NCBI GenBank assembly: GCA_029204225.1
Contig: CM055092.1
Coordinates: forward strand, 79,124,527 to 79,188,526
Direction of reading: 5' to 3'
DNA: 64,000 bases
DNA from: Diphasiastrum complanatum
Taxonomy: Eukaryota > Streptophyta > Lycopodiopsida > Lycopodiales > Lycopodiaceae
The notes under the pieces are model-generated. The model ran no database searches. It was not told the DNA's origin and saw only the letters and a program-made list of their open reading frames with translations. The translations under genes were made by a program, and so were the position numbers. This document shows, one piece after another, positions 9,725 to 21,650 of this stretch (position 1 is its first letter; the number at the start of each line of letters is the position of its first letter).

Positions 9725-11535
9725 GATCTGGCTACATGCCATTTGAAAAGACTGTCCAGCTTCAATGATAGTTGTTTTAAAACACCTACTCAAAGCCAAA
9801 CATTCCTTTAGAACATTGAGGGATGTGTCCTTTAGGTGCTCCAACCATGTCTCCTTCGTTACCCATATCCTAAAATCCTTGTCACTCTTTGGCATTCCGG
9901 ATTGCCCGGATATGGGTCCCATGCACCAACCCAACCATTTACACTTTACCTCATTGGACACTGTGGAGCAATGCAAATGATGCAACTTCTCCAAGCCAAG
10001 GAAGATTCCCATGCCAGAATGTTTTGTGCTAGTAACAAGCTCTAACCACTCCTTACCAAGCGATGGATTGACAACTCCCAATATGTTATCCATTTTGGTG
10101 GTCCACCTGGCATACACCACCCCCTCAACATCCTTCAAGGTCTTGTGGGCCTTATCTTGCCCTGATTGAAACTTGTTTCTAGCTTCATCAAACTCCAAAT
10201 TTATGTAATTCTGTACAAAACACAAAGAATTATCTCCCAATTAGTGTTCAAATCGGTATTTGTTCTATAAAAAATGTAGCACCTGTCGGAATGAAATGCT
10301 AAATTACCTTGTACAATATGCGGGCCAACATATATCTCGTCAAGGGATACCACATAATGTTCCCCCTCTTGAATTCTATTGTCCTAATTCTCTCCACTTT
10401 GGTGAGGTCAGCGGGAGAGATTCTTTGCTTGAAGAAGTCGATGGCATAGTTGACGCACACTATAAAGTTGGTCTCCTAGCTCCGTTTTTATTATACCAAT
10501 TTCATTCAACCTAAGAATACACATATTACATGGAGAGTAGCAACATGGAAAACACAACACCAACTCAAATGAACATCCAACAAAAATAAAAGAAATGTCA
10601 CCTATTGATCCGATTCATAGAAGATAGCAAGGTCATGCCGGTCTCTGCATCTCTGCATCCGGCTGAATGAAACTGGCACGCACTAGTATATGCTTACCTT
10701 ATATCATTGGCATACTCCTCATGCATCGCCTCCATCCATGCCGACAACCTATGGTTGTCATCCCAACACACAAATATACGACCATGCAAATCACTCCATT
10801 TGGGATCGAGCAAAACCCTGGCATCAAAGTCTGCACTTATTTTCTCCCAAATGTTATCCCATTGAAATTTTGAATGATCTTTCACATAAACATATTCACC
10901 ATTGGATCTTGTGATAGATATCATGAAGTTGTCCTTTTCCATGATATAGCCATCACATCCATAAATCTCCTTTAGTTTCATACGTTGCCCTCCAACAATT
11001 TTGATAGTGTTGTGCTCCAAAATGTGACACAATGGCACTAGTGGTGGATGAGACTGACGTTGAATTCTAAAGTGAGCAAGGGTTGCTAATAAAATATCCA
11101 AATGAAATGACAAAGGAAAAGCATCGATTTTATCTGGTCTCACCCTCTTTTTTACCTCAGTCTCAGCCTCAGCCACACTATGATTTTGGTCTATGCCACC
11201 AACTTCCATTTCATCTCCAAATTCAATCGCATCCACACTATGGTCTTCGTGTATTGTTTCTCCTTGTTGTAACAAAAAGTCAAATATTAAATATTGATAA
11301 AGAACAATAATATCAAATAATATTGTAACAATTTTAGCATGAATTGCGAAATCGTATGTGAGAGAATTAGTAAATCTAATTAACAACCTCAATTGCAAGG
11401 TGCTCTTCCATGTCCACTACCGTTTCAATATCCCCAATAGTTGCATTTTCTATATCATCGCCAGTATCAGCTGGCTCTTCGGACGACTCAAGCATAACTA
11501 CGGGCCTCTTAGCCATCCTTTTTTCCCACATGGTA
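9725..11535 (-). pseudogene. Multi-exon gene of unknown family, broken by a nonsense codon
   Basis: I do not recognise the family. Exon-like pieces on the minus strand: an acidic N-terminal piece (about 11535-11388) starting M-A-K-R-P; a large piece ending at 10698 (donor AG/GTAAGC) whose N-terminal part is acidic and whose later part is W/D-rich; a 61-nt piece 10602-10662 bounded by CAG acceptor and GTGACA donor; a piece about 10493-10312 bounded by CTAG acceptor and AAG/GTAATT donor; and a last piece from 10216 (acceptor TTTTGTACAG) leftwards. The phases of the last four pieces fit, but the final codon of the 61-nt piece is TAG (10602-10604). The C-terminus runs into a copy of the local hairpin repeat, so the original 3' end may be lost. 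It could be a host gene fragment or transposon-borne coding sequence; the consistent splice phases argue it was once a functional gene. Confidence 0.5.
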
Positions 11536-11662
11536 GAACTATAGCATAGTTGAATCAAGAAGTCGAAAACTTTGAATTGCATCTCTCACAGATTTAAAAA
11601 ATATTTCCTAGTAATCCATGTCTGAGCAAAAAGAAACTAGATGCAAAAATATCTGTTCACAA

Positions 11663-11711
11663 GCCATTTGAAACTACTGTCCAGTTTCAATGGACAATCA
11701 TTTCAAATGGC
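11663..11711. repeat. Hairpin repeat H1
   Basis: Inverted repeat with arms GCCATTTGAAActactGTCCA and its near-complement TGGACaatcATTTCAAATGGC around a short CAGTTTCAA loop. First well-formed member of a local hairpin family sharing the words CATTTGAAATGACTGTCC and AGCTTCAATCG. Confidence 0.75.
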
Positions 11712-11863
11712 ATGTCCTACAAACAGTTTTAACGAATCCCCCTCAATTGGAACAAGAAATAACGTTTTTCTTAAAGGCAAAAAACGAGTTTACCAAACGC
11801 AATCAATTTTTTTCAGAAATTTCTGTCTGAGCAAAAAACTGTAAGCAAAAACATTTGGCTACA

Positions 11864-11937
11864 TGCAATTTTAAACGACTGTCCACCAGCTTCAATCGCC
11901 GGCAATTGAAGTTGTGGACAATCGTTTAAAATTGCAA
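11864..11937. repeat. Hairpin repeat H2 (longest arms)
   Basis: Arms of about 36 bases: TGCAATTTTAAACGACTGTC..CAGCTTCAATCGCC and the complement GGCAATTGAAGTTGTGGACA..TTTAAAATTGCA, with very few mismatches and almost no loop. Same core words as the other family members, with TTTAAACGACTG in place of TTGAAATGACTG. Confidence 0.8.
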
Positions 11938-12149
11938 GCTCCTCAAATAGTTTTTAGAAATCTGGGCATTGAAATTATACATCAAAATCTGGGTATCGAT
12001 TTCTGGGCAGTCATTTAAAATAGCTTTCTAGAAAATCAAAATCTGGGTATAGAATTCTGGGTGTCGAATTTTTGGGATATCGAATTTTGGGAATCGATTT
12101 TTTTGAAAATCGAGTTCTTGGAATCGAATTTTTTTGTAATAAAAAATTT

Positions 12150-12400
12150 TAGGAGTCGAAAATTTTGGGTATCAAAACAATTCAAGAAAGCGAGTTTAAA
12201 ATTGGACTGTCATTTAAAATTGTTTTAAAAAAATGCCTATTGAAACTCACTAAAATTTTTTTGAATCGAATAATATGTTTCAAAAGGTTTATGAGAGAGC
12301 GACAAATCAGTTATGGTCACAATCCAATATTGACAAAATCCAATATCAATTTTGTTCAACCCAAAGATCGAAATCCATAATCAGATTTTTTCGATACTGT
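12150..12400 (+). repeat. Direct repeat A, copy 2
   Basis: Matches 9285-9605: GGGTATCAAAACAATTCAAG, GCGAGTTTAAAATTGGACTG, TGCCTATTGAAACTCACTAA, CGAATAATATGTTTC, ATGAGAGAGCGACAAATCAG, AATCCATAATCAGA. Diverged copy with small indels. Confidence 0.7.
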
Positions 12401-12404
12401 GCTT

Positions 12405-13240
12405 TCTTTATGCTAAATTTGGACGACATTGCATGTGGATTAGGGCAACAAATTAGTGCGCCTATCACGTTACCTTCAAAGCGCATCAATTTTTTTATCA
12501 AAAGATCGCAAAATTCCAATATCGAAATCGTCCGACACAAAGATTGTAATCCAGAAACAACATTTTTTGATACCATATTAACTCAACAAATCTGTAAATT
12601 CTTGATACCGACAATCAAAATTGTTCGATACGGAATTTTTTGATACCCTAAGTTCAGAATTTTGCGATATCCGTAATCAAATTTTTTTAATACCTATAAT
12701 CTGAATTTTTCAATATACAAACTCAAAAATTTGTGATATGAGATCGACTCTGAAAATTCTGGATTTTTTGATATCCAAAGTTTGTCGATACCCAGAGTTT
12801 TTGGAAGTTTTGATCCTCCTGTCAAATATGCTTGAACAATCTGGTTACAGACCATTTGAAATGACTGTCCAGCTTCAATCGTCCTGTCATATATCCTTGA
12901 AGGATCTGGCTACCGGCCATTTGAAATGACTGTCTAGCTTCAATCGGAAGCTAGACAGTCATTTCAAATCTTAAGCTCAGTGAACGATTTTAAATGTTCA
13001 CTCTCAGTGAGCTCCAACGCACTCCTATTGAAGTTGTGCGGTGCAAGAAAATATTGAGCTTCGTGGACACTTATCTCAATCAAAATCAACCAACTCCTAT
13101 TTTCGACAAGAAATCCAACAAATTTTTGCACACTTAAGTGAGCTAGGGTAGGAAGAAATGTGTCTTCTTTATGCTAATTTTGGGTGACATTGCCTATGGA
13201 TTAGGGAAACAAATCAGTGCACCTATTTCAAGTCTATCAA
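12405..13240 (+). repeat. Interspersed short direct repeats
   Basis: The segment CTTTATGCTAA..GACATTGC..GGATTAGGG.AACAAAT.AGTGC.CCTAT occurs at about 12408-12470 and again at about 13155-13230. The segment AGCTCC(A)AC/TGCACTCCTATTG occurs near 13011 and 13371, and CGACAAGAAATCC(A)AC near 13098 and 13393. Between them are arrays of ATTTTTcgATACCcA-type units (12560-12810). No coding region is supported here. Confidence 0.55.
12919..12969. repeat. Hairpin repeat H3 (perfect arms)
   Basis: Arms ATTTGAAATGACTGTCTAGC.. and ..GCTAGACAGTCATTTCAAAT are perfect complements over 23 bases with a loop of only a few bases. A half-copy (single arm, ending in AGCTTCAATCG) sits 70 bases upstream at about 12850-12882. 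Confidence 0.8.
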
Positions 13241-13268
13241 ATATGCTTGAATGATCTTTCTACAGGCC

Positions 13269-13328
13269 ATTTGAAATGACTGTCCAGTTTCAATCTCTGG
13301 CGATTGAAGCTGGACAGTAGTTTCAAAT
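13269..13328. repeat. Hairpin repeat H4
   Basis: Arms ATTTGAAATGACTGTCCAG.TTCAATC and GATTGAAGCTGGACAGTAG.TTTCAAAT pair with few mismatches around a TCTGGC loop. It is followed, as in H3, by TTAAGCTCA.T.AACG, so the hairpin and its right flank were duplicated together. Confidence 0.78.
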
Positions 13329-13563
13329 CTTAAGCTCACTAAACGGTTATAAATGTTCACCCTCAATGAGCTCCAATGCACTCCTATTGTTGACCAGAAA
13401 TCCGACAAACTTTTCCATAGTTTTTGGACATCAAATCCTAAACACTCCCTTGTAGACCAGAGTAACCTTTTAATGAACTAGGATATCCAACAAAAGTGCA
13501 AGTTAGAGTCCTAAAAAACTCAAAAGAAAAAGATTCAATCTCGATGTAGGTCACTAAAAACGT

Positions 13564-13600
13564 CTGTCCGGCTTCAATTGTCGGCGATTGAAGCCAGACA
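13564..13600. repeat. Hairpin repeat H5 (short)
   Basis: TGTCCGGCTTCAATTG and its complement CGATTGAAGCCAGACA with a TCGG loop. It keeps the GTCC.GCTTCAAT core but lacks the outer CATTTGAAATG arms. Confidence 0.7.
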
Positions 13601-13914
13601 TCTATTTTTACAATGTGTTGATGCAAACTTCAAAAGAGCATCAACACATTGTCGATTGCTTTACAATGCAAGAGATGATCATCTTCTTAAAAGGCAGTCC
13701 TACTTCAATAGCAGGCATCTAAAAATGAGTTTTACAAGCACCCTCCAAGAACTTACAGAAAAACGAGTTCTTTCAAGCACCCTCCAATGTAATTGAAAAA
13801 GGTAATGTGCTCAGAGAAAGCAATGCAACACTGCCGATGTGATCAGAGTAAACGATGGAGGTTGTACTGAACTTGTATAGCTTCTCAAGCATAACCTCTA
13901 AGCCTTGTCTCTTA

Positions 13915-14215
13915 ATGGACGATTAATTGTGAGAAGCCTCTGGTTTATTAGGGGGCGATTATTTAGTCCAGGGCTAGCTAATTAAAATGAAAGACGACTA
14001 GTTAGGATTGATTGAAATGATAAAACGGGACAATTAGCTAATTAGAGAACCTCTCGAGTTTATTGAATGCCTAGTTTATTGGGGGATGACTAGTTAATTG
14101 GCTAGTTAACGGCTTGTTGGGGATGGCTAGTTGTTAGAGAGCTAGTTAATTATAATGAAAGACGGCTAGCTAATTAGTGGACAGTGAGAGGACTGCTCGA
14201 GTTAATTGAATGTCC
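13915..14215. repeat. Degenerate CTAGTTAATTA repeat
   Basis: About 300 bases of related units containing ctagttaatt, gctagctaatta and AAATGAAAGACGACTAG, the last recurring about 165 bases later as TAATGAAAGACGGCTAGC. Tandemly diverged, non-coding. Confidence 0.55.
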
Positions 14216-14435
14216 TCCCTATACATCAATCAACCAATTACTTATGAATTATTTAATCCTATCTATTCGTTGGCCATCCATGGCTTAGATTTTGTTTTGC
14301 CCAACATACACAACCACACATGCAGGCCACTATACAATGCACACTTAACACAAATATCCACATCTCTTGACCATTCACAAATTAGAAAACTCCTCTCTAT
14401 ACTCCTCACCTCACAACTGTTCATGATTTTCTGAA

Positions 14436-16190
14436 GTGAATGGTGTTATGGCTCAGAATGTGGATCTTACCGTGATAAGCTCAAGCAATAGTGACAACAC
14501 ATTCGGTGATGTGCGGGCAAGGAACTTGTCCAGTGCTGAAAAGGATATCGAATTTTTTTTTATTATGCTTCTATGTAGGGCCTTGTATGTAGCAAGTAAA
14601 CTTAGAAAGTTGGTCGAAGGTTGTGGAAAACTAGTTCATGTTGAAGAAATGCCAGACGTATACAATGGTGACATGATGTTTGAGCTTCCAGCAAGTAGTA
14701 TATTTCCAATGGCTGGCATGCAAAGGATTCATGACTGTCATCACTGGATACGTTATGCAACCTCAATAGTGCAAGGCTTTCCTGGTGTCGGTAGACTGTC
14801 ATCATGTGGGGGTTCTTTTCAATATGTGAAAAACGACTGATCTTATTTCATGTCTTTTTGGAAAGGAAATACAACATAGTTTCAAGGGTCATTGATGTCC
14901 AAATGTCCAATTGGATTGGTTCCAAAGGGAGTTGGTAGTATACAATGTGGACATTGTAATTTGCCTCCAACCTGTCTTAAACATTGCCTAGCCAAAATCT
15001 ATTACTGTATTCCAACAGATACGAGGTACACAAGAATGGCAATACATTGTGGCTACCACAATCACGATTTTGGAGTTGGGGTCTCCTCTTTGGACAATTA
15101 CAGCATGGAGGCCATGGTCTCTAGGAAAGCCACAATACATCTTTTGGATCGTCCAAAAGTAGTTCAGAAAAAGATTGTGAGATAATTCATCTCTAGCCAC
15201 TTGCTATCGCTAACGCTGCAGACATCTCACATCGTTCCAGAGAAATTGGACGAACTCCTCTCAATCATGGAACCAGCCACAAACAATCGAAGGTGAGATA
15301 TATTCATTATTTTTTAGTATCAAATATAACATATAAAGAATGCTTGTTCAATACTAACTAGAGCTCTGACTACATTGGCAGGCTGAAAAAATGGATCATT
15401 ATGGCACAGAAAGAGCTTCGTCCTATGGATTTATCACATGACATTATAGCCTTGTTGTACCTGAAAGAACATTGTGCATACGAATATTTTCATGGTTCAC
15501 TGTTTCCTGGCCAGTTGCACGACATCAAAGACAGATGTCACGTGTTCAAAATGTCGACAACAGGTCCAGCTTCTGGTGTTGATCTTGTGTTGAGAATAGG
15601 TCAGTATGTGGGCAAAGGTCCAACATTTTAGAATCTTCTCAGAAATAGTGAACCATTTTGTGGATCAGCTTAATGTAACACGACAAACCAGCAACGTGAA
15701 TACACCAAAAGAAACCGTCAGGAGAAAACATCCAATGCAAGAATGGAATACTGATAGCGACAATGTCTCTCATCGTCTTGACATAGAGTACATACAAAAG
15801 ACAAACAAGACAAGATTTTGTTCTCAGAATACTATTTATGACAGAAGTCAAAGGCACCATACTAGCAGTGCAGCCAATAATGTGAGCATCCAATCTAGTG
15901 ACTATGTCTTGGAGCGGAGTTTAAATGATTGTTGGTGGGAGATCCGATCTATCAAAAGTGGTAGCCACTACATATGCATGGGTGCTAAGTCCGTCGGAAG
16001 AGGGCTTTGCAAATACAATCTCGTATAGCATCGAGTTTCTTTGAAAGAAGGAAACACGACCAGGGAGAGAAAAATCAATTCATGTGGTTTTGTCCAAATA
16101 ATGTGACATGCACTTGGACAACAAATCCCTTGATAGTAATATTGCCTACAAAAGTGCCAGAAACCGGCTGCTATCACATGGGTTTTCTCT
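14436..16190 (+). pseudogene. Broken intron-containing gene of unknown family
   Basis: The family is not recognised. Frame 14436-14840 and frame 14892-15292 are the same frame, separated by stops at 14838 and near 14877; a third stop lies at 15181. A clean phase-2 intron (about 15293-15381, GTGAG..TTGGCAG) joins this to 15382-15629. A single-base frame change near 15610 leads into 15606-16027, and another near 16010 into the last open stretch, ending 16192. Visible features: a cysteine/histidine cluster near 14950-15060 (C-G-H-C, C-L-K-H-C, then H-C-G-Y-H-N-H) and a late C-W-W-E-I / W-F-C-P-N segment near 15930-16095. Cys/His clusters followed by a long helical region resemble transposon-encoded proteins, but that is only a suggestion. 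Three stops plus two shifts make a functional product unlikely. Confidence 0.5.
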
Positions 16191-16319
16191 GAAATACATT
16201 TGAGCAATATCTCGATTATTGATCCATTATTAGTAGGGATGGGTATCTGACTTGACAAGCCCTAGTATGCAAGCTAGTTTGGGTACAAGACCCTAGCAAC
16301 TACAAGATATCAACCTACA

Positions 16320-17030
16320 ATGACTTGTCAAAGTTTTCGAAATTTTCGATACCTAGAGTTTTCTGAATTTTTTGATACCCAGATTTTTTCGAAAATGTTT
16401 GGATACCCAGAATTTTGCGGAAACTTTTCAATATCCAAAGTTCGGAGTTTTTCGATACCCAAAATAAAAAACACCCAAAATTTTTGATACCCTAAGCCCA
16501 GAATTCAGAATTTTCGATTACCAGAAATTTTTGAAACCCTAAGTTCAGAATTTTTAATATCCAAAAATTCGAAATTTTTGATAACCAGAATTTTTCGATA
16601 CCCAAATTTTTTGATACTTTAAACCCAAAATTTTTGATACTCTAACCCTTTATTTTTTTTGGAACTTTTATGATTCCCAAAAATTTTCAAAATTTTTTCA
16701 ATATCCAGAGTTTGGAATTTCTTGATACTCGAAATAGAAAAAATTCAATACCTAGATCTGAATTTTTCGATACAAAAAATTAGAAGTTTTTACTATGGGA
16801 TTGACTCAGAGAATTTCTCAGAATTGTCGATATCCTAAGCCCAAAATTTCTGATATCCAAAATTCGAAATTTTTGATAATCAGAATTTTTTGATGCCCAG
16901 AATTTTTGATACCTAGATCTGATTTTCTCAATACAAAAAATTAGAAGTTTTCAATACGGGGTCGTCTTGGAGAATTTTCAATACCCTAGGCCCAGAATTT
17001 TTGATACCTAGTATTCAGAATTTTCGATAG
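16320..17030. repeat. Array of degenerate TTTTTCGATACCCAGAA units
   Basis: Roughly 700 bases composed of 20-30 base imperfect units such as AATTTTCGATACC.AGA and TTTTTGATACCCTAAGCCCA. The opposite-polarity form (TTTGGGTATCGAATTTT) occurs at 9390-9470 and 11985-12180, and the same polarity at 9580-9700 and 12560-12810. No reading frame is credible. It ends exactly at the LTR that starts at 17031. Confidence 0.6.
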
Positions 17031-17843
<813 letters not shown>

Positions 17844-18421
17844 GGGTCCATGGCCCAAAGTAGTGTCGGTCCCTCGGCACTAGGTTGCAACTGTCGTGAA
17901 GGGACGCTGTCGTCGGTTCTTTTATTGCTGGGACATGGATGCTTCAGGAAAAGCGTGAGTAGAACTCACTTGCGTAAAACCTGAGGCTTTATTGGTGGAT
18001 GATCAGCAAGAACCGGGACTTGCCAGATTTTCAATAATACCTATAAGGGTCTGGTGGCCATTCCGGATAACCTTGTTCATCAACAATTGGGTAGTTGAGG
18101 CATTTCATTGGAGGATCCCAAGATAAATCTTGCTGATATAATGGATTCTCATAGATTAGCGCAACTGGTCCCAATGTCATAAACTCTCCCAAATTGTAAG
18201 GTAGATATGATGTGCTAGCTTGACTTTCTTGTCTGTCTAGGTTATTCGAGGTATGTCATAACCCGACGACTTTCCTCAGCAGTAAGTGTCATAGATTGAG
18301 GACAAGGCTTTGTCATTGTAGGCACTGGTGCTTGCTATACTGGAGGCCTATTTGGGCTTGGATTCCCTAGATTTGGCCTTTGAAGAATGGATATACCTGG
18401 ATTTGGTGTTGGTCTGGGCTG

Positions 18422-19835
18422 CTACATTATGGTACAATGAGACTTTGGTTGAATCTTGCTCGTTGAGGGACAATCATCAACTTTAGTCTTCCCTTGGTCA
18501 TTGCACTTCCCCGTTGAGGGCTGCGTGATGGCACTGTTCATTGGATCTTGTGCTGAAGTGCCTTCAAGTTGCCCTGTTGACGCTAGTCCCCTTTGTAGCT
18601 CATCACTAAGAATTCTTTGCAGTGATTGCGCGGAAAGACTTGGTAAAATTTGTTGGACTTCATCGAATGCCAATTTCTTGACTTCCTCAGTTACCATTGG
18701 CATGATTTTATTATCTCTGTCTTATGTGATGGGTTTACTTGTTTGCCCGAGGGTATCTTTGCGTACTTTGGGACTTTTGCTAGATTGTCTTCATCATCAC
18801 TCGCTTCATAACCCGGTGGCACTAAGATTTTTTTTTTATAGTGCGTTCGAGATGGAAGGGTCACCACATGTGCATGTCGGTCTACATAGGCCAAATGCCT
18901 CCTGGCTATTTGTGAATTTCTCATCGAGCAATCTCGGCATGGATGATTAACTCCACATTGTGAATACGAGGGATCAAATGTTGATGGATCCCCTCGATGT
19001 GGACATTCAGCACGGCAGTGTTTCCCTCCGCATCCATAACATCTTACCGAGTGCAATACACCATCACGTCTAAGTTGATAGGCATACACTGGTAATAGAT
19101 TTCCCTTAGTTTCTTCCACAAAGTAGACTGGTAGGTTGTTATGGTCCTCCATTGAGTTCGGTGACATGTAGGAGGATATAACCAAAGCTTCTACCTTGCC
19201 ACTGGTTGTTGAAGAAGCTCGTGATTTAGGTGGGTTTATCTAACATCCATCCTTTGGATGAGCTCCTTGTTGGCTTGATTCTACTTCTGATCATTGAACT
19301 GTTGGATCTTGCCATCGACAAACTTGGTGCTCTGCATTCTGTTCTTTTCATAAGCGTGGATTCTTGATTGGACACTTGGTACTTGGATGATCTCCAAAGC
19401 AGAAGGTACATTCGTCCTTTTAAGAAAATTGACTGTGCAAGCATAAGCTTGATGACGGCCTGAACTTGAAGCGCAAGGTTCTTGGTCTTCCGCTGCACTT
19501 GATCTACTTGACTTTGTTGCACTTTGTTGCCTCCCACAGATTCCCATTCTTGTTGGATCATCGTTCGTTGTTGACCTTTGTTCCTCTAATTTTTCATATG
19601 ATGATTCATCAGAGCAGTAGCGAAAATCTCTCATCCCTTGTTAGATTTCCATCATGGCAGCATCCTTACAGAGTTGTACAGGTGATGCATAGGATGCTAA
19701 TTCTGCCATACCAGATCTGATCCTTTTGGACAGTCCAACATAGTATTTTGCCATGATGATCCATTCAGGAATCAGTGGATTACAATCCTTCACTAATTGG
19801 ATGATTTTGATAGGTGTAGTCTCGAATTGTTTCAT
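18422..19835 (-). pseudogene. Retrotransposon gag (capsid and zinc knuckle), frameshifted
   Basis: Capsid/nucleocapsid-like protein that would package element RNA. Minus-strand pieces in order: 19835-19641 (W-I-I-M-A-K-Y-Y-V-G-L-S, a retrotransposon-gag-like helical segment), 19634-19281 (Q/S-rich linker), 19185-18691 with the knuckle C-Y-G-C-G-G-K-H-C-R-A-E-C near 19030-19070, and 18703-18422 (a helical E-E-V-K-K-L tail, then a polar end). The knuckle spacing is CX2CX3HX4C, one residue shorter than the usual CX2CX4HX4C. A stop near 19637 and frame changes near 19230 and 18700 break the chain. A shorter homologous copy lies at 22914-23480. Which gypsy lineage it comes from cannot be told without pol. 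Confidence 0.65.
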
Positions 19836-20399
19836 TAGGGAACTTTTTTAGTTTAGATAATCCTGCATTGGTGGTCTCCATAGTTCAGCACTAGAATGTC
19901 GCAAACTAGCTGGTTGGTGAATTGCTTCAAGGTTTGCTCAATGACTCTGGTGTTCCAATCTTTTTTTTTTTTTGGGAGATGGAGAAGAAGAAGAGAAGGG
20001 AATCAGTAAATGGTGGATCAGTATGGATGAGAATAGAGAGGGAAATGGATTTATCTAGCAGAGATGGAGATAGAAGATGGAATAGAGATGGGACAAAAGA
20101 ATGATGAATGGATAGTGATTGATGTGGAGGGAACTGATCGGCTTGATCTGAGGTTCATTCACTTTATTCAGTCCAGGGATGTTGGATCTTGATGGATAAT
20201 GTGACTGCAACCTAGATTTGACAAGATCTGATCGGTTTCAATTGGCTAATAGTGTGATTTTAGCCCTTTTTCTTGGCTTTTTGTGGTTTTTTTTTTTGAG
20301 ATTTTTTCAAATCTGAGTGAATCTAACCTTCAACCTTCCTACAGTAGCTGTATCTGAACCATTTCTAGATAATGTGAGTTCTACAAGAGTTCTTGATGG

Positions 20400-21340
20400 A
20401 CAGATTTGTCAGGATCTTGAAAAAACTCAGTTTTTTTGCACTTTTTGGCACGTTTTCCTAGATATATCAAAATATGACCATTGGATCTTCACCAAAATCT
20501 CACAATAGCCAGATATAGGTTAGATCTATGTATAAAACTCTTTGCAAAGGCTACTTCCCAGTAGATCTTAAAAAAATCATGGAAAAAGTGCATTTTTTTT
20601 TGGGTTTTTTAGCAAAATTTTAATATTTTCTAAGAACAAACCCTTGCAGACTGGCAAGCACTTGTATATAAGTTAGTTTCACCTGCTAACCAGTCTAAGA
20701 GAGTTACATCCAAAGAAAACTCAAAAAATCTTGAAAAAAGTGCATTGTTTTGGGGCTGTTTTGCAAAATTTAGAGATTTTTTGGGAACAAACCCTCGCAT
20801 ACTGGTATACACTTGTATCTAAGTCAGATTCACCTGATCACTAAGCTTCAAGAATTACTTCCCAAAGAAAATTTATAAAATCTTGAAAAAAGTGCATTTT
20901 TTTGGGGTTTTTAAAAAAAAAATTAAGATTTTTTGGGAACAAACACTTGCAAACTGGTATGAACTTGTATTTTATTCAGATTCACTTGCTCACCAAGCTT
21001 CAAGAGTTAATTCCCAAGGAAACTCAAAGAATCTTGAAAAAAGTGCATTTTTTTGGGGTTTTTTTGCAAAATTTTAAGATTTTCTAGGAACAAATCCACA
21101 AAGACTAATATGCCCTTGTATCTATGTTAGATTCATTTGATCACCAAGTTGTGAGAGTTAATTCTCAAGGAAACTCATAAAATCTTGAAAAAAGTGATTT
21201 TTTTGGAATTTTTTGGTCAAATTTTGAGATTTTTGCAGAATTAATCTTCGCAGGCTGGTATGTGCTTGTATCTGAGTCAGATCCACCTGCTTACCAAGCT
21301 TCAAGAGTTACCTCCCAAGGAAACTCAAAAATTTGTTGTT
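20400..21340. repeat. ~151-bp tandem repeat in element leader (copy 1)
   Basis: The word CTTGAAAAAAGTGCATTTTT recurs at about 20582, 20731, 20883, 21033 and 21184, a period of 150-152 bases. Each unit also has TTTTGGGAACAAACCCTTGC, ACTTGTAT.T.AGTCAGATTC, a CACCAAGCTTCAAGAG word and CCCAAGGAAACTCA. Non-coding; lies between primer site and gag of the element. Confidence 0.8.
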
Positions 21341-21650
21341 TGAGAAGGTTCTAGGCCACTTTTTGCTCTTGGGAACCTTCACAGGGGCACTTCTTTTGGA
21401 ATCTAACTCTCGCAAAGTTCTCTGTGTCATTGTCTCATTGTGATGGAACTTCAGAGAGCTCTACAAAGGTTACTTCCCAAGGAAACTCAAAAATTTATTG
21501 TTTGAGAAGGTTCTAGGTCACTTTTTGCTCTTGGGAACCTTCATAGTGGCACTTTTTTGGGAATCTAACTCTCGCAGACTTCTCTATGTCCTTGTCTCAG
21601 TGAGATGGAACTTTAGATGGCTCTGCGAAGGTTAGTTTTGAGTTTTGAAT
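21340..21650. repeat. ~162-bp tandem repeat in element leader (copy 1)
   Basis: Two units beginning GAGAAGGTTCTAGG.CACTTT at about 21341 and 21503, each with TCTTGGGAACCTTCA, GGAATCTAACTCTCGCA, and TCAGTGAGATGGAACTT. Unit homologues recur at 24820-25110 in the second element. Confidence 0.75.

Noticed and set aside
9285-13800. Repeated short elements as a CRISPR-like array
   Set aside because: The spacing is irregular, the repeats are hairpins of varied length, and the DNA is plant nuclear.
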